Below are positions 10,428 through 21,067 of a stretch of DNA of 64,000 bases, one piece after another. The stretch lies in NCBI GenBank assembly GCA_017979445.1, contig CM030713.1, positions 27,571,934 through 27,635,933 of the forward strand, given 5' to 3'. The position numbers were made by a program, and so were the translations under genes. The notes below the pieces were generated by a model. The model worked only from the letters and a program-made list of their open reading frames with translations. It made no database searches and had not been told where the DNA came from. This DNA comes from Akebia trifoliata (Eukaryota > Streptophyta > Magnoliopsida > Ranunculales > Lardizabalaceae). Numbering within the stretch: position 1 is the first letter of the stretch; every line of letters begins with the position of its first letter.

Positions 10428-10710
10428 AATCTTTACAAAATAGGAGAAACGTGTTTCCTTAACCATTGAAGTAGTATAATCCTATTCTTCAATTGTTTTA
10501 AGAAGTAAAAAAAGAAGCATATCAAAATCATCAATAAAAACTAGTAGGTTAATGATCTCATGTCATAAATAATGGTCTAAAGCAAATAACTTCAGATCTT
10601 TACAAAATAGGAGAATCCTATTCTTCATATGTTTTAAGAAGTAAAGGAGCATATCAAAATCATCAATAAAAACAAGTAAGTTTATGATCTTAGGTCATAA
10701 ATAATCATCA
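10428..10710. repeat. Tandem duplication, two imperfect units
   Basis: A unit starting ATCTTTACAAAATAGGAGAA and running through AAGCATATCAAAATCATCAAT to GTCATAAATAAT occurs at about 10428-10570 and again at 10597-10705. The second copy has lost some internal sequence. A third short piece of the same unit follows at 10705-10725. Confidence 0.75.
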
Positions 10711-10972
10711 ATAAAATCAAGCAAGTTAATTGATGAAAGATGTAATGAAGATCACCGCATGCACATGCTTGCAAAGAATGTGAGCATTTCCCAGAAAAAA
10801 ATAATAATAATAATAATTTACACAAGAGTAGGGCTGGCAACGGATCAGTTCACCATATAATCTAGATCTGATCCGAAAATTTCACCCTACATTCCAAATC
10901 CGATTTGAAAATTTCAGCCTACAATCCAGATCTAATCCGGTTAAAATTTCATCAATCCTAATCCGATTCAAT

Positions 10973-10973
<1 letters not shown>

Positions 10974-11037
<64 letters not shown>
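10974..11037. repeat. (TA)n microsatellite
   Basis: About 31 TA units, uninterrupted. Preceded at 10830-10970 by near-repeats of the motif AATCCRATYYGAAAATTTCA. Confidence 0.95.
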
Positions 11038-11039
<2 letters not shown>

Positions 11040-11041
<2 letters not shown>

Positions 11042-11227
11042 TAAGTAATCATGTTTGGTGAAAATAACACCCACAGTTAGGGTTTGAGAGGGAAAAAAAG
11101 AAAGAGATTGGGGAAGAAACCCTCGTTGAGGACGATGAATTTTAGGCAAAAGAAAAAAATTTAAGAGATCGTCTATGGAGATGCAGATCTGCACTCTGCA
11201 ATTGAAAAAAGAGGAGAGAGGCGTACC

Positions 11228-11270
<43 letters not shown>

Positions 11271-11660
11271 ACCTGCGTCGATCTATCGGCCGAGACAGAG
11301 ATTGTGAGAGGTCGATCGATCGATCGATCGATCGATGACAGTGAGAGAGGGCAAGGTCGACCGAGACAGAGACTGTGAGAGGTTGATCGATCCATAGATG
11401 ACAGTGAGAGAGGGCAGAGAGAATGAGAAAGAGACGATGAAGTCGATCGATAAGAAAGACGAAGAGAAAGAGATGATGCAGTCGATCGATGAGAAAGACG
11501 AAGAGATCGATGACAGTGAGAGAGGCAGAGAGAATGAGAAAGAGACGATGCGATCGATGAGAAAGACGAAGATCGATGAAAACGTGAGAGAAAGTGAAGA
11601 CGAAAACGTGGTCCACGGGCCGCGGATTTTGGATATTAAAATTCGACGGGCCTGGCCCAA
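11040..11660. repeat. Purine-rich satellite-like block with GA and GATC repeats
   Basis: Contains (GA)n at 11230-11267, CGAT repeats at 11311-11336, and at least three imperfect copies of a unit of about 60-70 bp with GATGACAGTGAGAGAGG and GAGAATGAGAAAGAGACGATG (11335-11560). Long overlapping open frames on both strands arise from this low-complexity composition and are not genes. Confidence 0.75.
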
Positions 11661-12023
11661 CAAATTTTTTTATATAAATTCGAGATTTTGACGTAGTGGG
11701 TATGTGTGCACCACCACTCTTTTGTGTCACCCATGCGTTCCCATTTGTGTCTCTCCAACGTTAGAGGAAAAAAATAAAGACAAAATAAAGAAAAGAAGGC
11801 AAATTTCGCATTGTGAGCTTATCTTATATTTGAAATTTGGGTTTGGCTGTAATGTTGTGGGCCTCACTAGTCTACTGTACGTGTGCTTGGAAGATCATTC
11901 CATTAAGGCATCATAACTCATAGTGAAAATTCCAAACGGCAAGGTAACATAAAAAGTTTCGTACACTCACCACGTGCCCATTGTTGTACATAACTATAAG
12001 TCATATTTGTGCGAAATACTACT
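11661..12023. other. Unassigned stretch before the NAC cluster
   Basis: No exon or repeat recognised. Around 11950-12010 it shares the phrase ATAACTATAAGTCATATTTG with other cluster flanks (13.75, 18.27 and 23.80 kb). Confidence 0.4.
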
Positions 12024-13012
12024 GAAGGAAAAAAATGAAATTTTGGATTGAGAAAAAAGGTGTATTACATACAAGCAAAGGCTAGTATTATGGTACAATA
12101 GGAAAATCCCATGCATCATGCACGAGTACACTTTGCACCAAAATAATAAGGTTGTTTTAAATTTTTTTTGTAATTTAAATTACAATGAGGGTCATTAATT
12201 TACTCTAGTTAAATCAAAGAGGTTTAAAAGTAAATTTAACATTTTTTCTATACAATTTATAGTCATTTTTATTAACAACTTATCTACAACTTAAGTCGGA
12301 TATATAGATTGACTATTCTATATTTTTTTCAAAAAATATTTTCATGCATAATTTTAGAAAGCCTGATTTACAATATTGTCTATTGACATTTGTGAAATTC
12401 CCGTTCCAGCACACAATTCATTTTAATTCAAAATAAATATTTTTACCAAGTATAAAAAAAAAAAATTATATTAGAAAATACCCATTCCCGAAGTACAACA
12501 TTTTATAAGAAATATTAAAGGGGTATTTTAATAATTTCAAATAACATTTTCTATTTGGTAAAAGAGATTCTGAAAATAGCCTTTTGCCAATAACTATGTA
12601 GACCTATTCATAATAAAGTGACCCAAAAAGGGTATCCATTCAAATTATTAGAAAGTCAAAGACTTATGCCTTGTTTTGTAATTTTCTTTTTTTTTTGTTT
12701 GGTATTTTAGGAGATATTTGAAGAATTGGTGTTGTGTAGAATTATAAGGAGTGGGCATGCTAAATGGTCCGAAGAGATTGAAGTGGTCAATCATAATGGA
12801 TCAGTTGTGAGCTCAAACATGATAAAGGAAACAGAGAATCTGATGTAGCCTCCATGGAAACTTTTTACAATGAAGAAGAAAAGGTTTTGAGTCCGGATCA
12901 GATTTTAATCCTGAAAAATCTTGATTTGGAGATGCTCTCCATCGAAGATTTCGAATATGAAAGAATGCATTGGAGACCAGAATATCAAATAAGTCTTTTC
13001 GATGAGTTATAG
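12024..13012 (+). pseudogene. NAC-domain gene relic, copy A (exon 2 tail and exon 3)
   Basis: 12060-12150 reads YKQRLVLWYNRK then IMHEYTL, which is NAC subdomain D (compare IGHKRGLVF...WIMHEYTL in the copy at 28.2 kb). The exon-3 equivalent starts at 12711 after TTTTAG with EIFEELVLCRI, where the NAC consensus has W in place of the first L. It continues RSGHAKWSEEIEVVNHNGS to a stop about 44 codons in. Past that stop a second conserved C-terminal piece (DQILILKN, DLEMLSIEDFEYER) runs open to 13012 in another frame. NAC proteins are plant DNA-binding transcription factors. Exon 1 and most of exon 2 are missing, so this copy is dead. Confidence 0.8.
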
Positions 13013-13385
13013 GGGCCACCAAAATATTTGAAGCCTTCCGTAAATTTCTAATAATTTTATGTACTTTAGATTTTTAATAAATAACATATATATATAAAAT
13101 AATAATCATGAATTATTTTAGGAGTTAGAACATAGTTTAATGATCTTTTATGAATAAACTAATGATTTTCTATGAATAGATTGGTAATTTATTTTATGTT
13201 TAACTTTTCATTAAAAAATATTATTTACAATTCATAGAATATTGATAATCCATAGAATCGAATCGAATCAAATCAGGTTTAGTTCAATTTGGATTGATTT
13301 AGTTTCAAGATAAATTCACCATCGCAGATAAAGATTTAAATTCAAAAGATACCTCTTATCTGTGTATTAGTATCTATGATGAAAC
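13013..13385. other. 3' flank of NAC copy A
   Basis: AT-rich with a small TA run. The phrases AATGATCTTTTATGAATAAACTAATGA and CATAGAATCG have counterparts at 31.49-31.65 kb downstream of NAC copy G, so flanks were duplicated together with the genes. Confidence 0.45.
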
Positions 13386-13800
13386 CCCACTTTAAGCAGG
13401 TAAGGCTTAGGCACTCAGATGATCTTAATTGCACTTTTTGACAACATGGGTCCAGTGCACACCAATGTTCCAGATTATGTCAATTTGAATGTAACTCCAG
13501 CACAGCTCTTTTTAAAATTCTTAAATAAATATTGGTCCGTTTGACGAATATGAACTAAAATGCAACAACTTTGGCAAGATTTTGACCTTTGAAAATGATT
13601 CCAATCTTAAGAACAGGCCAGGCAAGCAATGATCTAAATGCTGACGTACTACATTCCCACGGAGATTCCAATTTTAATGTAGAAGGGAATTTGCTGTTCT
13701 CTTTAACATAAAATGTTTGATACATTTGCTTTAAATTGTGTCGAGGGACATAATCATAAGTCATCATGAAAACTTTGATTGCTTTACAACCAAACGGGAG
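13386..13800. repeat. Cluster flank repeat, copy 1
   Basis: A block with AGGTAAGGC, TTGACCTTTGAAAATGATTC, CAGAAGGGAATTTGCTGTTC and ATAAAATGTTTGATACATT is shared with 18064-18310. The second copy is shorter by an internal deletion. It is part of the duplicated unit that accompanies the NAC copies. Confidence 0.7.
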
Positions 13801-14187
13801 CACGTGTTTCTAGTTAATGGGTCCAATTAACCGGTGTCTAATTTTCAAGGAGAGGACATCAAAAATAATTATACAAGAAAATACAGCAAACATTAAATTT
13901 TGGACTTTGTGCAGTTCTGTACGTCTGTGTCTCCTTATCCGGAACTTTCGGTTCATCTCCTCTCAAATTGTAAATGCACAATGCGTCACATAATTATGTC
14001 ATCCAACGTTGGACATTTGTATCCACGTCTGTACAGTCAAATATACTCATATCTCTACAAATCATCCAAATCGTTGGATTAAACGGTTACAATTGTTTTA
14101 TAAAGTTACAATTATTTGTTAAGAAATAAATTTTAAAAATTAGACTCACCTCCCCATTCGTTCTCGTTCTCTTCCTCTTTTTCTTAT

Positions 14188-14702
14188 CTATTTATTCATC
14201 CTCTCTTCCATCACAGTATCAGTTGCCACTCTTGAAAACCTAACCACCCTATACTTCCTCTCCCCTGCCGCCTCCTCCTTTATAACTACCCTCTCATTTG
14301 TCAGCATAGGCGCCTCCTCTGCTTTTGTGTACTTGGAAGGCAGCATGAACTGCATCACCACCACCAGCTTATTATTATTATTCGTGTTCATCATCGTAGT
14401 AGTAGTAGTAGTATTAGTAAGAACAGATGTTGTCATGGCTATCTTCTCTGAATCATCATTATCGCTGCTGGTGTTATTCGGGTTATGATAGGGGTAGTCA
14501 TTGCAATCTTTGCAGTTTTAGTATTCTGTGGTTGGTCGAGGACACTGATGTAACTGGCCAAGACACTGAAACCTCCATCTAAGTTTCCTCGGAACTCTGA
14601 TGACAGGTCGTATGTGATTTGAGCCACAACACAAGGAGAGTATTTGTAAATCTCATAGTCACTGGTAGATTGGATGACCTCGAATTTTGGAGTTTCACAC
14701 AA
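14188..14702 (-). pseudogene. SOUL heme-binding protein fragment, frameshifted and truncated
   Basis: The minus strand reads CETPKFEVIQSTSDYEIYKY, then VVAQITYDLSSEFRGNLDGG and KIAMTTPIIT. After a frame change near 14475-14485 it continues EKIAMTTSVLT, LVVVMQFMLPSKYTKAEEAP, ERVVIKEEA and KYRVVRFSRVATDTV, ending at NK-stop. These are blocks of the SOUL/HEBP family (plant SOUL-1-like), small proteins that bind heme or tetrapyrroles. The family protein continues about 40 residues further and includes a conserved tail that is missing here. A one-base shift separates the two open frames (14439-14702 and 14188-14436). Inside the inverted repeat this copy lies partly in the loop and partly in the left arm. 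Confidence 0.85.
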
Positions 14703-14705
14703 ATC

Positions 14706-14820
14706 AGATGAGAGGGTAGTTATAAAAGAGGAGGCGGAAGGGGAGAGGAAGTATGGGGTGGTTAGGTTTTCAGGAGTGGCAACTGATACTATGGTGGAAG
14801 AGAGGTTGAATAAGTAGATA
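14706..14820 (+). pseudogene. Antisense-oriented copy of the SOUL C-terminal segment
   Basis: The plus strand reads ERVVIKEEA, GERKYGVVRFSGVATDT and EERLNK-stop, nearly identical to the minus-strand segment at 14188-14310 and ending at the same stop. It is too short for any function by itself. It shows that the inverted repeat was made after the gene had been cut off at this stop. Confidence 0.85.
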
Positions 14821-15206
14821 AGAAAAAGAGGAAGACAACGAATGAGGAGGTGAGTCTAATTTTTAAAAAATTATTTCTTAACAAACGATTGTAACTTTAC
14901 AAAAGATCTAGACCACAGATCTGCGTTTAATCTAACGGTTTGGACGTTTTGTAGAGATGTGAGTCTAGTTTGAGTGTACACGGATTGCAACCCATATATA
15001 TATACACAAATAAGGACAAAAGAGTGACACAAATGACGTAATGTACGCTCATAACCGTAAACGCTTTTTACTCGTATCTCTCTAAAAAGCATCTAAGGTA
15101 ATGCACGCACCACCACGTCATTGTGCCACTCCCAACTCTAAATTTTAGTGGTGAGTCTATAACTCAAAGATTTAAACAAGTTGCATTTTGTACTTTCATG
15201 TACCAT

Positions 15207-15209
15207 CTT

Positions 15210-15245
<36 letters not shown>

Positions 15246-15318
15246 TGTAATAGAATTTATTAAAACAAAATCTTTCAATGGCTTGATCTACAGTACCTCT
15301 TTCCTTGTTAATCAATAC

Positions 15319-15363
<45 letters not shown>

Positions 15364-15540
15364 TAATAGAATTTATTAAAACAAAATCTTTCAATGGCTT
15401 GATTTAAAGTACCTCCTTCCTTGTTAATCAATACTGTGAGTGAGAGAGAGAGAGAGAGATGTAATACAATTTATTAAAACAAAATCTTTCAATGGCTTGA
15501 TTTACAGTACCTCCTTGTTAATCAATACTATCAGACTCCA
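15207..15540. repeat. Three tandem units, each led by a GA microsatellite
   Basis: Three units of about 110 bp consist of a (GA)n tract followed by TGTAATAGAATTTATTAAAAC, TCTTTCAATGGCTTGAT and CTTGTTAATCAATACTA. GA tracts lie at 15211-15241, 15321-15361 and 15441-15458. The units are close to identical, indicating recent expansion. The open frames running through them are repeat artefacts. Confidence 0.9.
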
Positions 15541-16494
15541 CAAACCACAACAAAGCCTTGAATGGGTCCATTATAAATTTATGATCCAACAAGGATTTGA
15601 TTTATATTTGTTTGCGTGTTATATCCAATCGGATAAAAGTTTTTCAAAGTTTATGAGTTGGTTACAATTTTAAAGTATTTACTGAATATTTTAAAATCAA
15701 AAGGGTATTAAGATATATTCATTACAAAAGGTTTTTTACTTACATAAGTACATAAATATTTTAAAACCATATCCGAATACGTAATTGGATCAAAAGTTCT
15801 ATTTATTTCGTAATCTCACCTAGTATGATTTGGAGTTTAATGAGTGTACACATTTAATCGGAACTAGATCAAAATCAAAATCGATTGAGAACTAAAAATA
15901 ATAAGATCTGAGAACCCAAACCGTTTAAAGAGAAATTTCTTGACAATTCATAATTTGATTCTATCAATTTGAGAATCAAGAAACCAAAGAGACTACAAGA
16001 GATGAGGAGATGAAATTTCTATCCCAAAATGTTGCCACCAACCTCTATTTGTTACATTCTTTACTCTAGAGTCTATGCCCAAAGGAAAAAATTCTAGTAA
16101 GAAAGAGGATGAGCACAAATAATTTTATATTCATGAAGATGGTGATAAAAATCTTTGGTACATTTAAAAATGCAATGTAATAGTAAAATATTAAAGGAGG
16201 TATTCTAGTAATTTCAAAAAGTATTTTTTGTGTGGTAAATTTTTTTGAAAATGACACTTTGCCTACTATGTAGATATATATTCATAATAAATTGACCTCC
16301 AAAGTATCATATCATATCATATCAAAATTATTAAAAACCCAATGAATTTTACACTTTTTTTTCTACTTTTTTTATGTTATTTTTTTTATTATTGATAATT
16401 TCTGTATTTTTCTACTTTTTTGGTAATTAATTTGTCCTTATATTTGTTATCCATTTATTTTAGGATTGTAACATTTTCATGTTTTGTGTTTTAG

Positions 16495-16956
16495 AAGATA
16501 TTTCAAACATGGGTGGTATGTAGAATTAAAAGGAGTGGGTGAGCAGAACGGTCTGAAGAGGTCAACCATAATGGATCAATTGTGAGCTCAAATTTTGAAG
16601 GAAGAGATACAAACAATAATGCTCAATTGATTAATGTCGAGCAACTACGACAACAACAACATTATACTGGTGTTTAAGAAAACAACGAATATGATGTGAG
16701 CTTAGTGGAATTGTTTAACAATGAAGAAGAAGAAGACATTTTTAGTCTGAATCAAATTTTAATCCTGAAAAACAGTGATTTGGAGATGCCCTTCATCAAA
16801 GATTTAGAATATGAAAGAGTGCATTTGAGCCCAGATATGATGTTATTCTTGCAAAAAAGCAATTATCCTAAAGAGGATAGGAACGGTGAAATTTATTTCG
16901 ATGGTAACTTATGGGCGGCACCAATACATGTTAAGCCTTCAATGGGTCCATTGTAA
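16495..16956 (+). pseudogene. NAC-domain gene relic, copy B (exon 3)
   Basis: Exon 3 begins after TTTTAG with KIFQTWVVCRIKRSG, the typical end of the NAC domain (WVVCRI). It then meets TGA where copies A and F have CAT or CAA, and later a TAA in front of ENNEYDVSLVE. The 3' half (16696-16956) is open for 86 codons: NNEEEED, NQILILKNSDLEMP, ERVHLSPDMM, then a stop at 16954-16956. This acidic, low-complexity tail is the sort of region that serves as an activation domain in NAC proteins, although I infer that only from position. No exon 1 or exon 2 was found upstream, so the copy is broken. Confidence 0.75.
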
Positions 16957-17429
16957 ATTCTAATCTAACAAGGGGTTTGGTTTTTTTATGTAATTTAGAT
17001 TTTCATGTTGAAAATCCCAATCTTACTGTCGTTGAACATGGGATTGGTGTCGTTGGCGTCATGCCACTCTTTTTTTACCCCGTCATCCTCTTAGCTGTTG
17101 TGGTGGTTGTTATTTGGTGTTTGAGAATTTTTTTAATCAATAAAAATACTATTGTAACTTGTTGTATGTTACAAAGTGTAAACTTATATAGACAAATTAA
17201 AAATCATCATCATCACCGTCACTAGCATTATCATCATCATCCAACACCACATATTGACTAACAAATGTTAACATTGAAAATCAAGTAACAGTCTTAGAAT
17301 TAACTAATTTTTTGGGAGGATGATCTCCTTGTCGTAGGGATCATTCTCACCAAAATTTAGTTCAATCCAAAAAAATTAGCCCACATAGGAAAAAACACGT
17401 TATAGATATATGTGTATATATATATATAT

Positions 17430-17760
17430 GGGAAATGTTCAGCACCAAACATTTTGGCAAAACATTTTTCAAAACATGAGTTAGAAGTTTTGGAATGGGC
17501 TGATTTTTGGTGATGAGATCATCATCACCAAAAATCAGCCCATTCCAAAACTTCTAACCCCATCAAAAATGATTTATAAAAAATGGACGGTTCACGATTT
17601 TTCAACTTGTAAACATGGGGCAGATTTTTGGTGAGGATGTTCTCCTCCGTGTAGAGATCATCCTCACCAAAAATCAGCCCATTCCAAAACTTCTAACTCA
17701 TGTAGGACAAAAATGGTTGGCTAAAATGTTGGCCAAAATGTTTGGTGCTGAACTTGATCC
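17430..17760. mobile_element. Hairpin MITE, subfamily A
   Basis: Starts GGGAAATGTTCAGCACCAAA right after a TATATATA run and ends with the complement (TTTGGTGCTGAAC) before another TA run. It has the same nested palindromes as the copies at 0.6-2.1 kb. One internal arm is shortened. Confidence 0.85.
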
Positions 17761-18063
17761 TATATATATACATGTCAAACGGTCATGGAGGGGTGACACA
17801 TGCCATCTACTAGTGTTATATATATGTTAAATGATAATATTATCTCTAAAATTTCCTTTGAAGAAATCTTAATCATTCATAAATCCTGAAGTTTGCACTT
17901 TATGTCAGTGTGCACATGCCATCGATTAGTTTTTTTTTAATCTGCGACAACTTAAGATTAGTTAAATATTTGAGACACCATTTATCTTTAAAATCACTTA
18001 AATATCTTTTAAAACATAATTTATACAAAATTATTTTATAAAATTATCATTTTAACCTTCATT

Positions 18064-18310
18064 TTTGAAATCTCACTTTAATAGGTAAGGCCAAGGCACT
18101 TAGATGATCTAGGCGGGCAGAACAGGCTACGCGATTGACAACATAGGTACAGTGCACAACGATACAAGAGTTTGACCTTTGAAAATGATTCCAATCTTAA
18201 TGCAGAAGGAAATTTGCTGTTCTCTTTAACATAAAATGTTTGATACATTCGCTTTAAATTGTGTTGTGGCACATAACTATAAGTCATCTATAAAACTTTA
18301 ATTTCTTTAG
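18064..18310. repeat. Cluster flank repeat, copy 2
   Basis: Second copy of the 13386-13800 block, in the same orientation. The sequence between the TTGACCTTTGAAAATGATTC and AATTTGCTGTTCTC motifs is partly deleted. Confidence 0.7.
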
Positions 18311-18359
18311 AACCAAACTTTGATTCCATTTGTGTGCCCCACATCAAACTAATGTTTTA

Positions 18360-18780
18360 AAAACTGGACCTGTTCGTTTACACATATGATTGATCCGGTC
18401 TAACCAAAGTGGTCCAGCCGTTAGGCCAAATCAATCTGACCAAAAAAATGAAATATTAAGAAATTATTTTTAATTTCTTCCCAAATCAAGTAACTTCAAC
18501 TCTAAAATCAATTAATTTCGGTAATTTATAATTATGATTAGGTTCATATAAAATCCTAAACCCAAAACAGAAATCTAGCAACAAGTAAAAGTCAGAGTGC
18601 CAAAAGTGGTCCAGCCGTTGGGCCAAATCAAGTTGAATAGACATACAGTAGAGATACCCCTTTTTTTTTTTTTTTCACAGCCCAACACCATTTTGACATG
18701 TGGCGATGATGACGTAAGTAATATGAGAGAAATTTCTCTCTTTTGCCACACATTCACTGATCAAAAATCGTAATTTTCAG
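18360..18780. repeat. Cluster flank repeat, second type
   Basis: Contains CAAAGTGGTCCAGCCGTT, AAAAAAATGAAATATTAA, CATATAAAATCCTAAACC and AAAAGTCAG in the order also seen at 24070-24260 and in part at 34420-34540. This indicates repeated duplication of the same flank around NAC copies. Confidence 0.65.
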
Positions 18781-18975
18781 ATTTCAAATCGTAAAAAGTA
18801 TTATGAGATCCACATGTATTATCATATTGTCAAATCCAACACCATAGTCTTCTGGATTTCATAAAAAACATCATGGTAAATAAATAAATCTTTTTTTTCA
18901 AGCTTGATCAATGGTGTTTTCATATTGAAGAGGGGTTGAATCTAAATTATGTGACACCCCTTGAAATGGGTCATA

Positions 18976-19242
18976 TCCTTTTTTTTTTTATAATCAGCCA
19001 TTCATGTAGACGGCGGACCAAGCCGTTATTTGAGCTTTGCATACTCCACAGACCATAGTCTTGTCCAAGGACTAATCTTAGGGCACGTGCAACACCTGCA
19101 CATCAAACGCCAGGTAAGTGAGGGTGTGCTCTCGTAGGTGGCCCCTGAGGAAATAATTCTCATACTGGGTATTGAACTCATGACCTACGGGCATTAACCG
19201 CTTATTGGTCCGAGATTACCATTGAGCCAATCCCTTGGGTTT
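18976..19242 (-). mobile_element. tRNA-derived SINE with target-site duplication
   Basis: Read on the minus strand it starts GGGATTGGCTCAATGGTAAT (A-box-like) with GAGTTCAATACCC (B-box-like) some 50 bases on, and ends in an A-run (the T-run at 18979-18989). The flanks share AAATGGG(T/A)CATA (18964-18975 and 19243-19254), a 12-bp target-site duplication with one mismatch. These are the features of a Pol III-transcribed SINE mobilised by a LINE. Confidence 0.85.
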
Positions 19243-19577
19243 AAATGGGACATAAGATTTGGCCCACAGTTCGATTAATTGCTCATTCAACATAAAATTG
19301 TATCAACAAAAATTACCAAATAGTAGTTGAACACTGAATTTCCCTCTCTCTCTCTCTCTATATATATATAGAGATATGAGTCGTGATAATCTGATGCCCC
19401 CTTTGTCATATGTCGCCTATGTCCCCGTCATAGAATCATAGCTCATTTGCCTCGGGATACATGAGAAAAAGATTTATGATTCTTCATATCTCAAGGCAGA
19501 TGATCTATGGTTTTGTGATGGGGGCGTATGTTAGAGGAGGGCATAAAAAATCATTATCCTCTCTCTCTCTCTCTCTC

Positions 19578-19783
19578 CATGTTTACAAGTTGAAAAATCG
19601 TGGACCGTCCATATTTTGTAAACCATTTTTGATGGGGTTAAAAGTTTTGGAATTGGCTGATTTTTGGTAATGATGATCTCCTTATCGTAGAGATCATCCT
19701 CACAAAAAATCAGCCCATTCCAAAACCTCTAACTCATGTTTTGAAAAATGTTTTGTCAAAATGTTTGTTGCTGAACATTTCCC
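19578..19783. mobile_element. Hairpin MITE, right half only
   Basis: Begins in the middle spacer (CATGTTTACAAGTTGAAAAA) directly after a CT microsatellite (19559-19577) and ends with the subfamily A terminus GTTGCTGAACATTTCCC. The left half is missing, apparently replaced at the CT repeat. Confidence 0.8.
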
Positions 19784-19796
19784 ATATATATATATC

Positions 19797-20122
19797 GGAA
19801 ATGTTCAACACCCTAAGCTTTACCCCCTACACTTTAATAAACATGTTTTGTCCTACATGGGTTAGAAATTTTGGAATGGGCTGATTTTTGGTGAGGATGA
19901 TCTCTATGATTAGAAGATCATCCTCACCAAAAATCAGCCCATTCCGAAATTTTTAGCCCCATATTTACAAGTTGAAAAATCGTGGACCATCCATTTTTTG
20001 TAAACAATTTTTTATGGGGTTAGAAGTTTTGGAATGGGCTGATTTTTGATGAGGATGATCATCCATGTAGGACAAAACACGTTTGTTAAAGTGTAGGGTA
20101 AAGCTTAGGGTGGGGAACAGGA

Positions 20123-20124
<2 letters not shown>
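19797..20124. mobile_element. Hairpin MITE, subfamily B
   Basis: Same ends as the copy at 979-1358 (CAACACCCTAAGCTTTACC and complement). The second internal palindrome is shortened. Bordered on the left by a short TA run and on the right by the (TA)n at 20125-20158. Confidence 0.85.

Positions 20125-20158
<34 letters not shown>
20125..20158. repeat. (TA)n microsatellite between two elements
   Basis: About 16 TA units, sitting exactly between the hairpin MITE and the long-TIR element. Confidence 0.9.
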
Positions 20159-20160
<2 letters not shown>

Positions 20161-21044
20161 GAGGCGTTCAGCGCCCTCTCTTTTATCAGTCATTTTAACA
20201 AAAGAAGCTCGACCGTTGGATATATAGCGATTGGATGGTCACGATTGCATCTACGTTTAAGTTATATATTTATGGGCTTTTTACAACGCCATCCCTCGGT
20301 TTTACAATATTTAGTGCCACCTCCCTGACACAATTAAAAACACAGAGAGTTCTCCTTCACTCTCTCCTTCTCTCTCGCTCGAGCGCCACCTCTTTGAAAC
20401 CCTCTCTCTCTCTCTCTCGTTCCGCTGAAACCCTCGAATCTTACTCTCTCTCTCTCTCTCTTTCTCTCTTGTTGAAACCCTCGAGCACGAACGGCTGCTA
20501 TATACTCGCTCTCTCTCTCTCTCGCTCTTGCTGCAACTCCATCGACGAAGGAAACGGAGGATATGACAACGGAATATCCGACTGAGGTACCGGAGGATAT
20601 GACAACGATGGTGGTTGGAGTTCAGTTCATAATAGCAGCTGTGATGGAGATTTTGAAGATCGATCAAGTTTTGAAATTATTGGAATTTTCTTGAGTGGTT
20701 TGAGATCTAGGATTTCTGCAGATCCATAGTTTCCTTTCAAGGTTTTAATGGAGGAAGTTGTTGGACTTAGTGCTTCTGTTGTTGGATTTGCAGCTGGACT
20801 GGTTGGGATTTCGATTTCAAATGAATTGATTAAGATGAGGAAGAAGATGGACCTATTGATCGGGTTTTAATTGAAGCAGGGAGGTAGCACTAATTTATTC
20901 TATTTCAAGGGATGGCGCTGTAAATAAGCGCATTCTTTATAACTTAAACCGTTCGGTTGAACTTTAAATCTCGTCCGTTCAATTACCTTATATCCAATGA
21001 CTGAAAAGTGTTTGTTAAAATGGCTGACGAAACTGATGCCTCCG
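20159..21044. mobile_element. Long-TIR element (about 170-bp arms) with CT-rich core
   Basis: The left arm 20159-20335 and right arm 20876-21044 are inverted copies: CGGAGGC at the ends, then CATTTTAACAAA, CGTTGGATAT, GTTTAAGTTATA, CGCCATCCCT, AGTGCYACCTCCCTG. The core contains (CT)n tracts at 20400-20525 and a 41-codon frame at 20749-20872 (MEEVVGLSASVVGFAAGLVG...) that resembles a short membrane segment and may be captured host sequence. No transposase. The length of the arms suggests a Mutator-like non-autonomous element, but the flanking TA repeats hide any target duplication. Confidence 0.8.
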
Positions 21045-21067
21045 AACGGGACCCTATATATATATAT

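Larger units (their letters stand above)
14017..14990. mobile_element. Long inverted-repeat element carrying SOUL gene sequence
   Basis: Arms at about 14017-14312 and 14705-14990 are inverted copies of one another. Both contain, from outside in, ATCTCTACAAA, TTAAACG, GTTACAAT, TTAGACTCACCTCC and the end of a SOUL gene. The loop (14313-14704) contains the first part of that gene. This looks like a fold-back or Mutator-type element that captured a host gene, after which one end was duplicated in inverse orientation. No transposase is present. Terminal motifs and target duplication could not be fixed. Confidence 0.7.

Noticed and set aside
10958..11730. Overlapping long frames of 100-185 codons on both strands
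   Set aside because: Produced by GA/CT and CGAT repeats. No conserved residues.
19180..19242. Possible tRNA gene on the minus strand
   Set aside because: A- and B-box-like motifs are present but no cloverleaf can be drawn. The poly-A tail and target duplication show a SINE.
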